From JAFDWI01 sp964544305 (GTDB lineage Bacteria; Actinomycetota; Acidimicrobiia; Acidimicrobiales; Iamiaceae), in NCBI GenBank assembly GCA_964544305.1, contig CAZJAZ010000073.1:1-8764 (forward strand): DNA of 8,764 nucleotides. Reading direction: 5' to 3'. A model generated the notes under the pieces. It made no database searches. It was given only the letters and a program-made list of their open reading frames with translations, and had not been told where the DNA came from. Made by a program: the position numbers and the translations under genes. Shown one piece after another: positions 1 to 5,851 of this stretch; position 1 is the first letter of the stretch; each line of letters opens with the position of its first letter.

Positions 1-11
1 GGCCGCTGAGG

Positions 12-242
12 TCAAGCGGGCTTGCCGATGCGCACTTTCCACACCTGCGGGCCTTCTTCTTGGTATTCCCACGTGAACTTGCCTGTGTACTCGGCATCGA
101 ATTGGTAGTAGAGCGGCTTTGGGTCGTGGTCGTTGATGAGGATGAACGCGTCGCCGGGGTTCAGTCCGTGGTAGTTCTCGAAGATCAATTCGTGGCGGCG
201 CATTGGAATTTCGTTGCGGACGTCGAGGTCATGGTCAGCCAT
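12..242 (-). CDS. DUF2249 domain protein (TusA-like fold), small
   Basis: This is a 76-residue protein filling a single DUF2249 domain. It opens with LDVRNEIPMRRH (residues 6-17) and contains the family hallmark NDHDPKPLYYQF followed by WEYQEEGPQVWKVRI near the C-terminus. The family is predicted to adopt the small alpha/beta fold of TusA sulfur carriers, and its genes often sit near denitrification, nitric-oxide or hemerythrin genes; the biochemical role is not established. There is no cysteine in this copy, so it cannot be a cysteine-based sulfur carrier. The frame is open further upstream, but the ATG at 242 is preferred because the domain starts right after it and a good ribosome binding site (AAAAGGAA, 250-257) lies at normal distance. 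It follows the 84-residue gene by 34 nt on the same strand, so the two are probably co-transcribed. Family call is firm; function is open. Confidence 0.88.
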   Translation of the reverse strand: MADHDLDVRNEIPMRRHELIFENYHGLNPGDAFILINDHDPKPLYYQFDAEYTGKFTWEYQEEGPQVWKVRIGKPA

Positions 243-249
243 TGGTTGG

Positions 250-257
250 TTCCTTTT
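250..257 (-). promoter_or_regulatory. Ribosome binding site fixing the DUF2249 start
   Basis: On the minus strand the sequence AAAAGGAA lies about 8 nt before the ATG at 242. It decides against the longer in-frame start, which would prepend about 34 residues of non-conserved, basic sequence overlapping the upstream gene. Confidence 0.6.
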
Positions 258-276
258 CTGCTTGGGAGGGTTCGTG

Positions 277-531
277 TCATGTGTGCGCGGGCGAGTTGGC
301 GGCATCTTCGTCGGGAAGTTTTGCCAGGTAATGCATGACTCCACTGACGCGCATGGCCCCTTTGGGATCGTCCTCTTTGAGTGCCCACCATGCTTTGGCG
401 GCTAACCGGTTGGCAGCAACGGGGTAGCCAGCTTCGCCGAGCAATCGAAGGGATTTTGAGAACAACACCACAAGGTCTCGGTCAGCGCCACAGTGATGTT
501 TGAGATCTGGGGTCGCGGGTGGTGTGGTCAT
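277..531 (-). CDS. Small helical protein of unknown function, paired with DUF2249
   Basis: This is an 84-residue soluble protein with an ATG start. It has no signal peptide or membrane segment. After a short polar N-terminus (residues 1-18), the rest reads as two or three amphipathic helices: DLVVLFSKSLRLLGEAG, then AANRLAAKAWWALKEDD, then a third ending in HYLAKLPDE. The pattern RLAAKAWWALK..DPK.A.RV...MHYL looks like a conserved small actinobacterial protein that I have seen beside DUF2249 genes, but this is from memory and no named family is claimed. It is the first gene of the two-gene minus-strand unit. A partial palindrome and a -10-like AATAAT lie just upstream (557-576). The single cysteine (residue 14) is in the variable N-terminal part. 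No function is proposed. Confidence 0.7.
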   Translation of the reverse strand: MTTPPATPDLKHHCGADRDLVVLFSKSLRLLGEAGYPVAANRLAAKAWWALKEDDPKGAMRVSGVMHYLAKLPDEDAANSPAHT

Positions 532-556
532 CGGGGGCCTGTTTGCAGCACGTCGG

Positions 557-576
557 TTGACCCTAGATCAATTATT
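557..576 (-). promoter_or_regulatory. Candidate promoter and operator of the small protein/DUF2249 unit
   Basis: On the minus strand AATAAT (576-571) matches the -10 consensus at five of six positions. It is followed by TTGATCTAGGGTCAA (571-557), a 15-base partial palindrome with TTGA/TCAA arms. The arms resemble CRP/FNR-family sites, but the spacing is one base longer than the classical TTGAT-N4-ATCAA. A start near 564 would place the palindrome over the transcription start, 26-40 nt before the ATG. No convincing -35 is seen. This is inference from motif shape only. Confidence 0.3.
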
Positions 577-641
577 CTGTCAAATGCCAGAAAAACATCT
601 GTGTCGTCTGCCACGAACGAATGGGAGTGCTCTTTACGTGC

Positions 642-673
642 CACGTCGAGCACAGTTTGGCTGTGCTGACGTG
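642..673. repeat. Strong inverted repeat / hairpin in intergenic region
   Basis: CACGTC (642-647), one bulged G (648) and AGCACAG (649-655) pair perfectly with CTGTGCT (661-667) and GACGTG (668-673) across the loop TTTGG. That is 13 base pairs with one bulge. Neither strand has a T-run after the stem, so it is not a standard intrinsic terminator. It may be a protein-binding site, a REP-like element or part of an untranslated leader. An 8-bp direct repeat GTGCCACG (638-645 and 681-688) brackets it. Confidence 0.6.
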
Positions 674-689
674 TTGTTGTGTGCCACGA

Positions 690-700
690 TGTCATTGACA
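690..700. promoter_or_regulatory. Perfect 11-bp palindrome, candidate operator
   Basis: TGTCA-T-TGACA is a perfect dyad around base 695. Such sites are typical in size and symmetry for dimeric regulators, but no regulator is encoded nearby and no clear promoter overlaps it. Together with the hairpin just upstream it marks 640-700 as the structured part of the 532-919 intergenic stretch; I see nothing else convincing there apart from the doubtful ORF at 705-887. Confidence 0.3.
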
Positions 701-704
701 CATT

Positions 705-887
705 TCAGTGTTGCGGTTCTTCAAGGTGGGCCGTTGCGTGAACAGATTCAGGGAGTGAACGAACCAACGTGAGTGAGAACACAGCGACGAGCGGAAGCAG
801 GGCAAAAGGCACGGCCACCAGCACCGGGGCCACTGACCAGACTCGGAACGATCCGTAAGAAGCATTTCGCGTCACTGATTCCAACAT
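705..887 (-). CDS. Doubtful small single-pass membrane protein
   Basis: A 60-residue reading frame with an ATG start encodes a polar N-terminus with two arginines, then an uninterrupted hydrophobic stretch from about residue 18 to 42 (core VAPVLVAVPFALLPLVAVF), then an acidic, histidine-containing tail. This would suit a one-helix membrane protein with a positive-inside N-terminus. Against it, the ribosome binding site is weak (GGCGAGA directly before ATG), third-position GC is lower than in the firm genes, and no homologue is recognised. It would be transcribed divergently from the antitoxin gene at 920/929. A spurious frame in an otherwise gene-free interval is quite possible. Confidence 0.22.
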   Translation of the reverse strand: MLESVTRNASYGSFRVWSVAPVLVAVPFALLPLVAVFSLTLVRSLPESVHATAHLEEPQH

Positions 888-913
888 TCTCGCCGCGATG
901 AACTTGTCGTGGT

Positions 914-937
914 GATAACGTGGCACGTATGGCACGT
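914..937 (+). promoter_or_regulatory. Candidate promoter/operator over the MazE-like antitoxin start
   Basis: GATAAC (914-919) is a weak -10 lying 9 nt before the ATG at 929. The start codon sits between two copies of TGGCACGT (921-928 and 930-937), a 9-base-period direct repeat. AbrB-type antitoxins usually bind DNA over their own promoter, so the repeat is a plausible autoregulatory site. The inference rests on position only. Confidence 0.3.
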
Positions 938-1210
938 GCTGCCCGCAACGAAGATCTGAAGATTGACCGGCAAGGACGAGTCGTGGTGCCACGCTCCATG
1001 CGAGATGTCCTCGGTACAGTTCCGGGAACCATCCGCATAAGTGAAGTCGACGGCGGATTGCTGCTCAAGCCGCTCCCGACCGGGCATGACACCTGGTGGA
1101 ACAACCTTCGAGATGAACTCGACGCGCTCACCGACCCGCAGCTGTCGTCGTTGTCGAAGGAAACGGACGTGTTGGACGGGACGGCTGGAGATGGTCTTGG
1201 CGGAACCTGA
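920..1210 (+). CDS. AbrB/SpoVT-type antitoxin of a MazEF-like module
   Basis: This is a 96-residue protein if read from GTG 920, or 93 if started at the in-frame ATG 929; no clear ribosome binding site supports either, and a leaderless message is possible. Residues 13-52 form a SpoVT/AbrB swapped-hairpin DNA-binding domain: LKIDRQGRVVVPRSMRDVLG, then GTIRISEVDGGLLLKPL. The remaining 40 residues are acidic and hydrophilic (DELDALTDPQ), as expected for the segment that wraps around and blocks the toxin. It overlaps the MazF-type gene by 20 nt, so translation is likely coupled. Expected role: neutralise the downstream endoribonuclease and repress the shared promoter. The family assignment is firm; the specific name MazE is avoided because AbrB antitoxins also pair with PIN toxins. 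Confidence 0.85.
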   Translation: MARMARAARNEDLKIDRQGRVVVPRSMRDVLGTVPGTIRISEVDGGLLLKPLPTGHDTWWNNLRDELDALTDPQLSSLSKETDVLDGTAGDGLGGT

Positions 1211-1550
1211 GATCAGACGTGGGGATATATGGCAAGTAGATCTCGGCGTTGATCCGACCGATCCTGAGCAGGCATTCATCCGTCCAGCGATCATCGTCAG
1301 TGACGACCGACTTCACGACCCCCGCCTAAAGATGTGCGTCATCGTTCCGGGCACCAGCACGATTCGTCGCCTCAGTCTGCACCTCGTCGTCGAACCAGAT
1401 GCACAAAGTGGACTTGACTCGATGACCGCGTTCCAGGCCGAACAAGTGCGTGCGGTGTCAGTTCACCGACTAAAGACACGAATCGGCCACGCGGGGGCGC
1501 TGGTTGAAGCCCAGCTCGATGAGTTGCTCCGGATCGTCCTCAAGCTCTGA
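1191..1550 (+). CDS. MazF/PemK-family endoribonuclease toxin
   Basis: This 119-residue protein has family-typical length and motif order. RRGDIWQVDLG (residues 9-19) forms the first strand, RPAIIVSDD (31-39) supplies the conserved Arg, VIVPGTST (50-57) supplies the Thr/Ser of the active-site region, and TAFQAEQVRAVSVHRL (79-94) is the usual C-terminal motif. Such toxins cleave mRNA at short sequence motifs and arrest growth when not bound by antitoxin. The cleavage motif cannot be read from the sequence. The ATG at 1191 abuts GGAG with no spacer; the TTG at 1197 two codons later has GGAG at proper distance and may be the true start. Both keep the whole domain. It overlaps the antitoxin gene and lies convergent with the large gene ending at 1617. 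All family landmarks are intact, so it is probably active. Confidence 0.92.
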   Translation: MVLAEPEIRRGDIWQVDLGVDPTDPEQAFIRPAIIVSDDRLHDPRLKMCVIVPGTSTIRRLSLHLVVEPDAQSGLDSMTAFQAEQVRAVSVHRLKTRIGHAGALVEAQLDELLRIVLKL

Positions 1551-1616
1551 ACACAAAGATAGGTCTGTTCCAGTGATCTACGCGCTCTGAATCGCATCGG
1601 TTTGGCCGTGTCATGG

Positions 1617-4600
1617 TCAGTTCAGCACCGGGTCCGCGGGCGGGGCTTTGAGCTTCTTGGTCACTGTGTAGGTCTTGCCACCCGTACACGAGTTGGGGCC
1701 GAACGTAATGCCCGGCTTCTTATCAACCAGCCCATCGGTCTCGGCATTCGCCCACCACGCCGGCTCATCGCCCTGAGCCACATACGAAATCATCCGGTCT
1801 TGTTCACGGCGTTGGATCACCGTCGTACCACCCCAAATGTTTCCCTCAACATGATGCATGGTCACCGGGGTTGCCTCGTCATAAAACGGCCAACCCTTGA
1901 CGTTGAAGGTGCACGTGAAGCTTTCGGCCAGGTTCGCTTTGGTTGCTTTCGCCGTGATTGACGCGGTGTAAGGCGCCCAGTAGCCATAGGGATGCGGGCT
2001 GATCACGAGTCCATCGACCGGCGTAGGCACAGCGGGGCCACCCAGTGTGACCGACATGTTCGACGTGAACGCTTCGCGGGCCACCTTCTCGATTCTTTTG
2101 AGCAGCACTGTTGCAACGCCCCGACATACGCTGCCTTTGCCGTCCACCATGAAATCCGGATCACTCGGATCAACACCAACCTGATCCAAGATCGGTTTTG
2201 CAGCGGCGGCCTGATTGGCGTCCCAGGTGAGCTGATCACAAGGAACACCCATCTGTTGCATCCACTGCTCTGCCATTGCCGACAGGTCACCTTCAACAGC
2301 CTTGAACGCCGCGTCGATCACCGCTTCGGAGCTCGGCAGCGACGGCGGCAAACCCAGAATCGTCAGTCCCGCTTTGATCGCGGCGGCAGCGATCGCATTC
2401 GTCCAGGCCTGACAGGTTGCTTTTGCCGAGCCGGCGATGTCGCACACCGGATTCCACTTCGCGATCAGTGCCGCGGCCTCGTTGATGATCAGGTTGTACG
2501 TGTTCGCCGCAACGTCGTAGAAGCCACGCCACTGTTCGCCAGCTGCGATCAGGACTGCCTTGAGTTCTTCAGTGAACGACATCTCTGGTGGCGGCTGATC
2601 GACCCGGCAATACGAACCGTCGTGCGGGTAGGTCTGCATCAGGTCAATAAGCCACTTGCCATACGTCCCCGGAATTTTCCAACCTGGCTCATCCCAGGGC
2701 ACCTGCACCTGCGCGCATGCCTGCCAGCTCCAGTTCGGGATCATCGGCGGATCCACCCCGATGCCGGTGACCCGGAGTGGGCCTTTGGCCGGTGGTGGCG
2801 GAAAGTCAAGATGCACCGAAGGGGAAATCGCGACCGCGCCCTGATCGTCACTCCAGGCGATCGCCCGCACCCACAGGTCCCGGCCGGTGTAGGTGCTCAG
2901 TTCGTTCACGTTACGGGTGATGGTTGCCGTCGAGAGTTGATCGCCGGTCGGCAACGTGTAGGGCGTTGCCCACGATTGCCCCACGTCACTGCCCGATGGC
3001 GCATCGAGGTCGAGAGGTGCAGGCGCCTGTACCACCCCCGAACCCGAGCTTTGTGACAGTGACACCGACGGCCCAGTACTTGGAGCGCTGCTCGCATTGG
3101 GGCGCATGATCTTGGCGGTGTTCACCCGAAAGTTGTTCTTCGTCGATTCCTCATGGATCGTTGACCCACCCGTGGCGAGCACCCCGAGTGGGTTCAGGGA
3201 CATATTGTTTGCGTCAAGCGGTGTAGCCGAGGCCTGCCAGATGATCAGCTCGCCCTGCGCGGCTTCGAAATGGAACGAAACTTCTCGGTCCTTGGTGAGC
3301 TTCACCGTGTGTTCGCCGCTGTCCGCGGTCAAATCGATCGCGCGAGGTTGGCCGACAATTGTTTGCACCGTCGACGACGCTGGCGGTTGCAACGTCCCTT
3401 TGGCAACCAACTTCGCCGATGTGCCACTGGCCTGCCACAACTCGGCCACGAGATCGGGCATGGCAGCAAGCTTCGGAATGAGCGAAGCGATGTCGACTTT
3501 GTTGGTGGACGCATCGATGAACTTGGCAGGGTTCGCCGGAATGCGTGACGTGTTGTACACATTCGCGCCGGACGAGGGATGCAGATACAAGTAGTAACCC
3601 TTACCGGCTTTGGGAAGACGCAGCACTCCGCTAATGATCGACACGTCGCCGCTCCAACCCGAGAACTCGGCGCATTTTGCGGGAGCTTGCACGCTGAGAG
3701 GCAACGAGATCTTCTCGTCGCCTTTGCCGGTGGTGAGCACGACGACCTGCACGCCGGGCATGAGCGGGCCGAATTCGAACGTGGTCTTGCCCGCGGGGAT
3801 CTCGCCGACCCAAAGCGGCCAGTTCTTCCCAGACGATCCGTGATACACCGTGGTCTTGACGTCGCGAGATTTGGTGAGGGTGACATGCGCGTTGCACCCG
3901 CTGAGTGAGATTGACGCGCCATCGGTCTTTGATCCGTCGGCGTCGGTTCCAACGTAGGGGCCATCGGGCGTGGTGACCTCGGGTGCCGGGGGATTGGTCG
4001 GTTGTGAAGGGTCAGATGTTGAGGGTGCGTCTGTGTTGAGCGAAGGCGTCGAAGGCTGCGTGATCGACGGAGCTGTTGGTGTGGTCACCGTTGGTGTGGA
4101 CGTCGTCGGGGTGCTCGTTGGAGGTGTGTCTGCGTCGTCGGGTTGCGTCGTTGGTTGGCCAGATTGACCGTCTGGGTTACTCGTTTCGCCGTCGGAGACC
4201 TTGACCGACACCGGTTTGGTTGCGTCACCAGGTTTCGGTTTGAGTGGCGCTCCTGGCAACGCCACCGCGACCGCCTCGCGAACGGGCGCGTCAGGTTTGT
4301 TGGCTGCACTGTGTGGCGTTGAACCATCAGGGTTGGCAACGAGTCGGTCGGCGTCCACTCCCAGATACGTTGCGGCCTGACGTGCCGTTCGCACCCAATC
4401 GGGAATCACAAAACGAGCGGGAGACTGCGAGAGCTGCCAACGTGCCGCGGTGACCGTGACAGGCACCATGGCCGACATCGACACCTGCTTCGTCGCAGTG
4501 ATTGCGCGGGCGAAAAGAAGATGGCTCCCAATCCTGGCGGCAGGCCATTGAAACGCGGCTTGAGCAGCGTGCGAGGTGTCACCTGACAGCGAACGGACTG

Positions 4601-4735
4601 ACAAAATGCGGTCGCCGTCCCATAATTCAATGCGGCGAACGTCGGCTGGCCCAGGGGACTGTGTCGCGACCGGCACCGCCAACGTGGTGCCAAAGAGCAC
4701 CTGCGAATTGGCACTCGGCGGGGTAATGGTCACGG
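1617..4735 (-). CDS. Large secreted-type multidomain protein, N-terminus lost in gap
   Basis: The frame is open for 1038 codons and runs into the N gap. The first codon after it, GTG at 4733, begins mid-protein in an Ig-like domain (VTITPPSANSQVLFGTT), so it is not taken as a start. Counting from there: Ig-like domain 1-95; a Thr/Ser/Pro-rich linker about 182-260; a beta-rich segment closed by Cys280 and Cys354; two related beta segments to about 540 containing the repeated phrase WQASGT/WQASAT; a fibronectin-like segment about 570-645 (WVRAIAWSDD..); then a Cys-containing helical region about 715-890 with GLPPSLP at 794-800 and CRGVATVLLKRIEK; then a C-terminal beta domain ending in VTKKL. 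There are ten cysteines, which suits disulfides outside the cytoplasm. The GLPPSLP helical domain resembles uncharacterised parts of large secreted bacterial proteins. No catalytic motif, sortase signal or anchor is seen; adhesion or surface scaffolding is a guess. Confidence 0.85.
3954..4190 (-). repeat. Low-complexity Thr/Ser/Pro linker coding region
   Basis: This stretch of the large minus-strand gene codes for about 79 residues dominated by Thr, Pro and Ser with short echoes such as TPTTSTPTVTTPTAP. It is a flexible, extended spacer between the N-terminal Ig-like domain and the cysteine-bounded beta domain, of the kind found in exported wall- or surface-exposed proteins. The DNA is imperfectly repetitive, so length variation between strains would be expected. 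Confidence 0.7.
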
Positions 4736-4835
4736 NNNNNNNNNNNNNNNNNNNNNNNNNNNNNNNNNNNNNNNNNNNNNNNNNNNNNNNNNNNNNNNNN
4801 NNNNNNNNNNNNNNNNNNNNNNNNNNNNNNNNNNN
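4736..4835. other. Assembly gap (100 N)
   Basis: Exactly 100 undetermined bases, the conventional placeholder for a gap of unknown size. Reading frames are open right up to both edges, in opposite directions, so the gap removes the 5' ends of two genes. If the join is right, it should also hold both signal peptides and a divergent promoter region, which would need well over 100 bp. Confidence 0.95.
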
Positions 4836-5483
4836 TCGGCCTTACCGGGAACAATCACGCTTTTGGTCGATGGCAAGACAGCGGGTTCGGACGAACACCC
4901 CGATGGAAGCAACGGTCTCTACTACGGAACGGTTCGCTGGAACGCACGTCCTGGCAACCACACGTTGCAGGTACGAGCGAATGATCGTTCGTCCACGTCC
5001 CATGCAATCACCGTGCTCGCCTCCCAAACACCAATGAGTGAATCGCCAACAACGACGCAACCGTCAGGTGCGCCGGCGAGTTCGACCTCAACGTCCACAT
5101 CAACACTTCCCGCAACCACTGTCACGTCTGCGACGACGGCTTCCGCGTCGACCGTGCCTGGCACCGGAACCACGTCAACGCGGCCCCCGTCAACACGGCC
5201 ACCGGTGACTATCCCAAGACCAAAGGTTGGGACGATCACGGTGGTCGGGGAATGCGATCTTGAGATCGTCGCACCGGTTACCGGTGCGACGAGTGCAACC
5301 GTGCATGTGGTGGCCCAATCAGTTGGCTTCGACACAACGCAACCGATGACGCTGACACACGGCAACGCGTATCGAATCGTCACCGTCAACAATGCCGCGA
5401 CGTTCAAAATCGAAGTGCGAGTCGATGGCCCTGGTGGAACCGCTCAACGTTCGACGACGTTTGCCAATACCTGCAAACCCTGA
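4836..5483 (+). CDS. Ig-like secreted-type protein, 5' end lost in gap
   Basis: 215 residues remain, counted from the first base after the gap. Residues 1-62 are the end of an Ig-like domain: GTITLLVDGK, then TVRWNARPGNHTLQVRAND and SHAITV, which matches the layout of the Ig-like domain on the other side of the gap (DG..., W..A..G.H.L..RA, VTV). Residues 65-130 are a Thr/Ser/Pro linker ending in repeated RPP motifs. Residues 131-215 form a beta-rich domain closed by Cys140 and Cys213, comparable to the Cys280-Cys354 segment of the large protein. The TTG at 4863 could serve as a start but lies inside the Ig-like domain, so the true start is in the gap. No enzyme motif or wall anchor is seen. 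The protein is probably exported and surface-exposed. It is followed after 89 nt by the Phd-VapC module. Confidence 0.8.
   Translation, partial: SALPGTITLLVDGKTAGSDEHPDGSNGLYYGTVRWNARPGNHTLQVRANDRSSTSHAITVLASQTPMSESPTTTQPSGAPASSTSTSTSTLPATTVTSATTASASTVPGTGTTSTRPPSTRPPVTIPRPKVGTITVVGECDLEIVAPVTGATSATVHVVAQSVGFDTTQPMTLTHGNAYRIVTVNNAATFKIEVRVDGPGGTAQRSTTFANTCKP
5028..5225 (+). repeat. Thr/Ser/Pro linker coding region
   Basis: About 66 residues of low-complexity sequence (STSTSTST, TTSTRPPSTRPP) join the Ig-like domain to the C-terminal cysteine-bounded domain. The two consecutive ST-RPP units are a short protein-level tandem repeat. Composition matches the linker in the gene across the gap. Confidence 0.65.
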
Positions 5484-5556
5484 GATCGTGGCTTCAAATG
5501 CCGCGAGAAGAAGAGATTCTCCGTCCATCATCGTCGGCAAAATGAAATTCTTGATG

Positions 5557-5565
5557 TGTTACAAT
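5557..5565 (+). promoter_or_regulatory. Extended -10 promoter for a leaderless phd transcript
   Basis: TGT-TACAAT (5557-5565) is an extended -10 element (TGn then a hexamer matching TATAAT at five positions). Seven bases separate it from the ATG at 5573, so transcription should begin on or next to the start codon. No -35 is needed with the TGn extension and none is seen. The vapB promoter at 8373-8381 has the same motif and spacing. Confidence 0.55.
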
Positions 5566-5574
5566 GTTCAACAT
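5564..5574 (+). promoter_or_regulatory. Palindromic operator candidate over the phd start
   Basis: ATGTT-C-AACAT is a perfect 11-bp palindrome overlapping the end of the -10 hexamer and the first two bases of the start codon at 5573. Phd/YefM antitoxins repress their own operon by binding short palindromes at the promoter, so this is the obvious autoregulatory site. A second TGTT half-site lies at 5557-5560. Confidence 0.5.
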
Positions 5575-5851
5575 GACCTCGATCGGGCTGCGTGAACTTC
5601 GACAGAATGCGTCGCACTGGGTAGACCGTGCTGCCTCAGGTGAAACGATAGAAATCACCGATCGAGGCCGGCCGGTTGCCCAATTGGGTCCGCAACGCCA
5701 CGAGTCAGTCTACGAGCGCCTCGTCGCAACGGGTGAGATCACGCTGCCTACATCGGACGAATCGCTGGCCGACATTAAGCCGCTTCCCCGACGCCCGGGG
5801 AAGTCGTTGTCGGAAATCGTGGAGGAGATGCGCGGCGAGGAACGCTATTGA
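5573..5851 (+). CDS. Phd/YefM-family antitoxin
   Basis: This 92-residue protein has the Phd/YefM N-terminal domain at residues 1-40: MTSIGLRELRQNASHWVDR, then SGETIEITDRGRPVAQLGP. This is the DNA-binding dimer fold of the family. The C-terminal half (residues 45-92, with acidic IVEEMRGEER at the end) is the expected toxin-binding segment, disordered until bound. An upstream in-frame ATG at 5564 would add MFN, but it lies inside the -10/palindrome region; the ATG at 5573 aligns with the family start and sits where a leaderless message would begin. Its stop overlaps the toxin start by 4 nt (TTGA). It should repress its own promoter and neutralise the PIN toxin that follows. Phd paired with a PIN toxin, instead of Doc or RelE, is well known in actinobacteria. 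Confidence 0.93.
   Translation: MTSIGLRELRQNASHWVDRAASGETIEITDRGRPVAQLGPQRHESVYERLVATGEITLPTSDESLADIKPLPRRPGKSLSEIVEEMRGEERY

Noticed and set aside
748..1294. Minus-strand frames overlapping the MazEF-like operon
   Set aside because: They oppose the firmly identified AbrB and MazF genes and encode no recognisable domain.
1551..1572. Possible terminator (GAACA/TGTTC) between the convergent mazF-type and large genes
   Set aside because: Five-bp stem with a 12-nt loop and no T-run; too weak to call.
1992..3056. Plus-strand frame of 354 codons inside the large minus-strand gene
   Set aside because: Its product is Arg/His/Cys-rich with no domain, and it is antisense to a gene with clear domain structure; long shadow frames are expected in high-GC DNA.
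3329..3964. Minus-strand frame of 211 codons within the large gene in another frame
   Set aside because: Low-complexity Arg/Ser/Pro product typical of an out-of-frame reading of GC-rich DNA.
3954..4190. Tandem repeat that might be a CRISPR or satellite array
   Set aside because: The repetition comes from Thr/Ser/Pro codons in an open reading frame; units are irregular and there are no spacers.
5508..5524. Possible terminator hairpin (GAGAA/TTCTC) after the Ig-like gene
   Set aside because: The stem is only five A/T-leaning pairs and no T-run follows.
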